From LZORAL124-50-18 sp051208045 (lineage in GTDB: Bacteria; Pseudomonadota; Gammaproteobacteria; Pseudomonadales; Oleiphilaceae), in assembly GCA_051208045.1 (NCBI GenBank), contig JBPJFY010000029.1:1-8620 (forward strand): a stretch of 8,620 nt of DNA. The letters are read 5' to 3'. Positions 7,401-8,620 of this stretch are shown here, one piece after another. The position numbers and the translations under genes are program-made. Numbering within the stretch: position 1 is the first letter of the stretch; every line of letters begins with the position of its first letter. Below the pieces are notes generated by a model. The model saw only the letters and a list, made by a program, of their open reading frames with translations, was not told where the DNA came from and searched no databases.

Positions 7401-7524
7401 GATATTTGAAGAAGTCATGCTCAAGCAGCGTAAGAATGAGCTCGAGCTTTACAAGCTACTAGCTAAAGATGGGGCATTTAAGTCTGCTATGCAGCAGAGT
7501 TTGAGAAGTATGTTGAGTCAATAG
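4435..7524 (+). CDS. hsdR: HsdR, type I restriction endonuclease/translocase subunit
   Basis: The 1029-aa protein is the ATP-driven motor and nuclease of the type I complex, recruited by HsdM2-HsdS. The N-terminal nuclease core lies at about 155-200: EEIDVVLFING with D163, then ATLELKN with E177 and K179, then the GQKQY motif near 191-195. The helicase part follows: Walker A HSAGSGKS (324-331), DEAH in IIDEAH (437-442), FTATP (492-496), VANKYLTGFDQP (689-700) and the arginine-finger motif QALSRLNR (718-725). A helical C-terminal domain (about 760-1029), which in this family contacts the methyltransferase core, completes it. Length and motif order are normal and no lesion is seen. The ATG at 4435 has a good AGGAG. 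Placement after three accessory genes and a 237-bp gap, rather than next to hsdS, suggests separate expression. With hsdM damaged the protein probably has no partner here. Confidence 0.96.
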   Translation: MVSQTNEQALEAAIEKRLTGTCIEELKASGSSHEVREESVPFGVHHGYRLGYPKNFNAQYAIDEVCFWDFLQNTQPEELEKLQKSGGDWQRKILERFDRLVKKNGLLHLLKKGLNVDDAVINLMYPAPLASSSDKVKENFNSNIFSCTRQLRYSLDNPLEEIDVVLFINGIPFATLELKNPWTGQTASYHGQKQYREDRDIKQPLMQFGRCLVHMAVDTDEVFMTTKLSGKSTFFLPFNKGNNFGKGNPTNKNGHKTAYLWEEIFSRDSVANIIQHFVRLDGTSKDPLNKRTLFFPRYHQMDVVRRLLAHASEHGVGHTYLVQHSAGSGKSNSITWSAYQLIEVYPETEGIPGSKGLEQPLFDSVIVVTDRRILDKQLRDNIKEFSEVKNIVAPAYKSSELKSALEQGKKIIITTIQKFPFIIDGIADLSDKRFAVIIDEAHSSQSGSAHDNMNRAMGKNTADEEEAEDAQDKILQAMRSRKMRGNASYLAFTATPKNSTLEKFGVEQADGSFKPFHLYSMKQAIEEGFILDVLANYTTYKSYYEIQKSIEENPLFDSKKAQKKLRAYVEKDQQTINTKAEIMLDHFITHVVNSKKLKGKAKGMVITQNIVTAIRYYKAISRQLEAMGNPFKAVIAFSGTKEVDGIEYTEAEMNGFPEKDTKDMFDKNYVGDKPPSKDINEDQYRLLIVANKYLTGFDQPKLAAMYVDKKLQGVLAVQALSRLNRSAPKWGKKTEDLFVLDFFNSVDDIKASFDDFYTATTLSEATDVNLLHELKDSLDEVGVYEWQEVENFIDLYFDNADAQDLSPIIDTAADRFNDQLELEDENKADFKIKAKQFVKIYGQMASIMPYEIAVWEKLYWFLKFLIPKLKIEDKDKDEIDALLDSIDLSTYGLERVKLNHSIGLDDTETELAPQNPNPRGAHGGDEEHDPLDEIIRNFNERWFQGWSATPEEQRVKFINIAENIKAHPDFEAKYQNNQDSHNRELAFEKIFEEVMLKQRKNELELYKLLAKDGAFKSAMQQSLRSMLSQ

Positions 7525-7544
7525 TTTAAAATTTAAACGAATAT

Positions 7545-7549
7545 AAGGA
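7545..7549 (+). promoter_or_regulatory. Ribosome binding site deciding a TTG start
   Basis: AAGGA is 8 nt upstream of the TTG at 7558. An in-frame TAA at 7534 rules out a longer protein. The next ATG (7621) has no such site and would cut through the membrane segment, so TTG is preferred. Confidence 0.6.
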
Positions 7550-7557
7550 TATACAAA

Positions 7558-8286
7558 TTGGAACCTTCAAGAAGCGAAAAAATCATCAGCGGTATTAATC
7601 TTACTAACATAATAGTTTTGATGATCATAGCGGTCCTCTCATATAACGTGAGCTCGCAAGTCGCTAGCTTACAATCGGACGCTGCTGAGAATAAAAGAGC
7701 AAAGGACTTGAAGGAGTTTTGGTCCGAAGTAGAAAAGATGATCAATTCCTCACATGAAATCTCAGGAAAGTTAGGCAAATCTGTAGCAAGATTCCAAATA
7801 GCGGCTGCTGAACTAGCCGAAAATTACTTGAGGGCGAACAAAGTTTATTCAAATGATCTTCTAGAGAACGATTTGAAATACGCAAAAAAGTATACGAGCT
7901 TTATTGAAGCATACGCACTCCTGCAAACAAACATCGAAACAGCTGGTATTAAATACGACTTCTTCAGAGTTAAATACCATAATTTGGCAATTCAATATCA
8001 ACTCAATGGTTGGCTCGAGTTAATGAACGGAGCCGAAGATATGAACCTCTGGAAGCAGAAATCCTTGGAGTTAATCACCCCTTACTTTCGGAAACTACAT
8101 AAGATCGCTCAAGAGCAATCCCCCCCTACAAGTGCTGAAGAACTTCAATCTATTTTAATTCCTCATGCACAGAAACTCGGCGCAGCTTTATTTATATATC
8201 AGCTCCCATATGCAGACGCCGCATACGAATTCATGGGTAAAAATTTGCTTTCATATAAAGATGAATTAGAAGCCGATAATAGTTAG
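7558..8286 (+). CDS. Uncharacterised single-pass membrane protein (242 aa), helical
   Basis: No family is recognised. A short basic N-terminus (R5, K8) precedes one strongly hydrophobic segment, about residues 10-30, containing NIIVLMIIAVLSYNV. No cleavage site is obvious, so this looks like a signal anchor. The remaining ~210 residues are rich in Ala, Glu, Lys and Leu and read as successive amphipathic helices (for example ENKRAKDLKEFWSEVEKM and SVARFQIAAAELAENYLRAN), with no cysteines and no catalytic motif. The positive N-terminus suggests the bulk lies outside the cytoplasm, but topology is a guess. Translation probably starts at TTG because AAGGA lies 8 nt upstream. It sits 33 bp after hsdR and 64 bp before a SIR2-like defence gene, both on the same strand, which suggests a shared transcript. 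It could be a sensor, an anchor or a partner of the SIR2 protein. Confidence 0.72.
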   Translation: MEPSRSEKIISGINLTNIIVLMIIAVLSYNVSSQVASLQSDAAENKRAKDLKEFWSEVEKMINSSHEISGKLGKSVARFQIAAAELAENYLRANKVYSNDLLENDLKYAKKYTSFIEAYALLQTNIETAGIKYDFFRVKYHNLAIQYQLNGWLELMNGAEDMNLWKQKSLELITPYFRKLHKIAQEQSPPTSAEELQSILIPHAQKLGAALFIYQLPYADAAYEFMGKNLLSYKDELEADNS

Positions 8287-8350
8287 TTGTTAAAAATAAA
8301 GTGAAAGAAAACGCATATTCGTGAGAGCGTCGACGACAAGGAAGCTTTAA

Positions 8351-8498
8351 ATGCAATTTATTAAAAATGGGCCAGATATTCCTGAAAGGTTACTACAAGC
8401 ACACGAAGACGGTAAGGTCGTGTTTTTTTGTGGAGCAGGAATTTCTTTTCCTGCAAAACTTCCAGGATTCGCGGGCCTTGTTAAGAATCTCTATGTTC
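8351..8498 (+). pseudogene. SIR2-like defence gene, 5' part interrupted by an IS3-family element
   Basis: The first 49 codons encode the start of a SIR2-like (Rossmann, NAD-binding) domain: a DIPERLLQAHEDGKV lead, then the signature VVFFCGAGISFPAKLPGF (about residues 23-40), where GAGIS is the NAD-binding loop, and LVKNLYV. In anti-phage systems such domains consume NAD+ on infection. AAGGAAG (8338-8344), about 8 nt before the ATG, supports the start. At about base 8498 the sequence changes to an insertion sequence end; the frame continues for another ~33 codons to a TGA at 8597-8599, but those residues are the antisense of a transposase gene and mean nothing. SIR2 defence proteins are several hundred residues or more, so the gene is clearly broken. 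The rest of it probably lies beyond the element, outside the window. The NADase role is inferred from family knowledge. Confidence 0.82.
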
Positions 8499-8620
8499 TG
8501 GTCAACTCAAACCGGACACTTTCTTTAGAGAATTTTCGTAATCAATTGGCGATAAATCATTATTCGCCGAATGCAGTCGATCCAGGTTGTAATACCTGAT
8601 GTAATCGGCCACGTCCTTTC
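8499..8620 (-). mobile_element. IS3-family insertion sequence, one end (continues past window)
   Basis: Base 8499 starts TGGTCAACTCAAACCGGACA, with the 5'-TG end and composition of IS3-family terminal repeats. The transposase frame runs in from the right on the - strand and stops inside this repeat. The element interrupts the SIR2-like gene. The 3-bp target duplication expected for the family would be TTC (8496-8498), if the boundary is right; the other copy is outside the window. Confidence 0.8.
8502..8620 (-). CDS. IS3-family transposase (OrfB, rve integrase core), C-terminal 38 residues
   Basis: Read on the - strand, the last 38 codons encode DVADYIRYYNLDRLHSANN, then LSPIDYENSLKKVSGLS, and end with TGA (8502-8504). 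The RYYN..R.HSAN...SP..YE pattern is the typical C-terminus of IS3-family OrfB transposases, just after the catalytic glutamate helix of the DDE integrase core. The stop codon lies 3 bp inside the terminal repeat, a common compact arrangement in this family. The catalytic residues and the OrfA part are beyond the window, so whether the element is intact cannot be said. Confidence 0.88.
   Translation of the reverse strand, partial: KDVADYIRYYNLDRLHSANNDLSPIDYENSLKKVSGLS

Noticed and set aside
7525..7537. TTTAAAATTTAAA palindrome after hsdR as a terminator
   Set aside because: It has no GC-rich stem and is too short to terminate; the downstream gene begins 20 bp later, which rather suggests continued transcription.
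8351..8599. An intact 82-aa small SIR2 protein
   Set aside because: Codons after ~49 are antisense to an IS3 transposase C-terminus, so the tail and the stop are not native.
1..8620. CRISPR arrays, tRNA or rRNA genes
   Set aside because: No regularly spaced short repeats, tRNA-like cloverleaf ends or rRNA-like conserved stretches were seen on either strand.

Overview
The window is a piece of a bacterial anti-phage defence island, most likely from a moderately AT-rich gammaproteobacterium. This assignment rests on overall composition, protein flavour and the kinds of accessory genes present; no rRNA, tRNA or core gene is available to fix the organism. Essentially all genes read on the + strand. 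The backbone is a type I restriction-modification locus, order hsdM'-hsdS-(three accessory genes)-hsdR, followed by a membrane-anchored protein of unknown function and the 5' end of a SIR2-like (NADase-type) defence gene.

Left edge (1-467): only about the last 115 codons of hsdM remain. HsdM similarity stops abruptly near base 120. The first ~120 bases do not encode HsdM and look like the right end of an inserted element, whose family I cannot name. Middle left (460-4197): hsdS (two target-recognition domains), a PD-(D/E)XK/DUF4268 protein, a DUF3800 protein and a 180-aa protein are stacked with 4-13 bp overlaps, so they form one translationally coupled transcription unit continuing from hsdM. 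The 180-aa protein has a pattern reminiscent of the BECR/RelE-like RNase fold. Middle (4198-4434): a 237-bp gap holds several predicted hairpins, a possible 48-codon small ORF and the presumed promoter and ribosome binding site of hsdR. Right (4435-7524): hsdR is intact, with nuclease and DEAH helicase motifs. Then come a TTG-started, single-pass membrane protein (7558-8286) and a SIR2-like gene (from 8351).

Right edge: the SIR2-like frame is broken after about 49 codons, at base ~8498, by an IS3-family insertion sequence. The C-terminal 38 residues of its transposase are legible on the - strand (8502-8620), and its terminal inverted repeat starts at ~8499.

How it works together: HsdS would specify the site, and HsdR would translocate and cut. 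The methyltransferase subunit is damaged in this window, so the type I enzyme is probably inactive unless HsdM is supplied from elsewhere. The most interesting part is the compact cassette DUF4268 - DUF3800 - 180-aa protein carried inside the hsd operon. It contains two or possibly three putative nucleases and may be an accessory defence module in its own right. The membrane protein plus SIR2-like gene downstream is a second candidate module, here inactivated by the IS.
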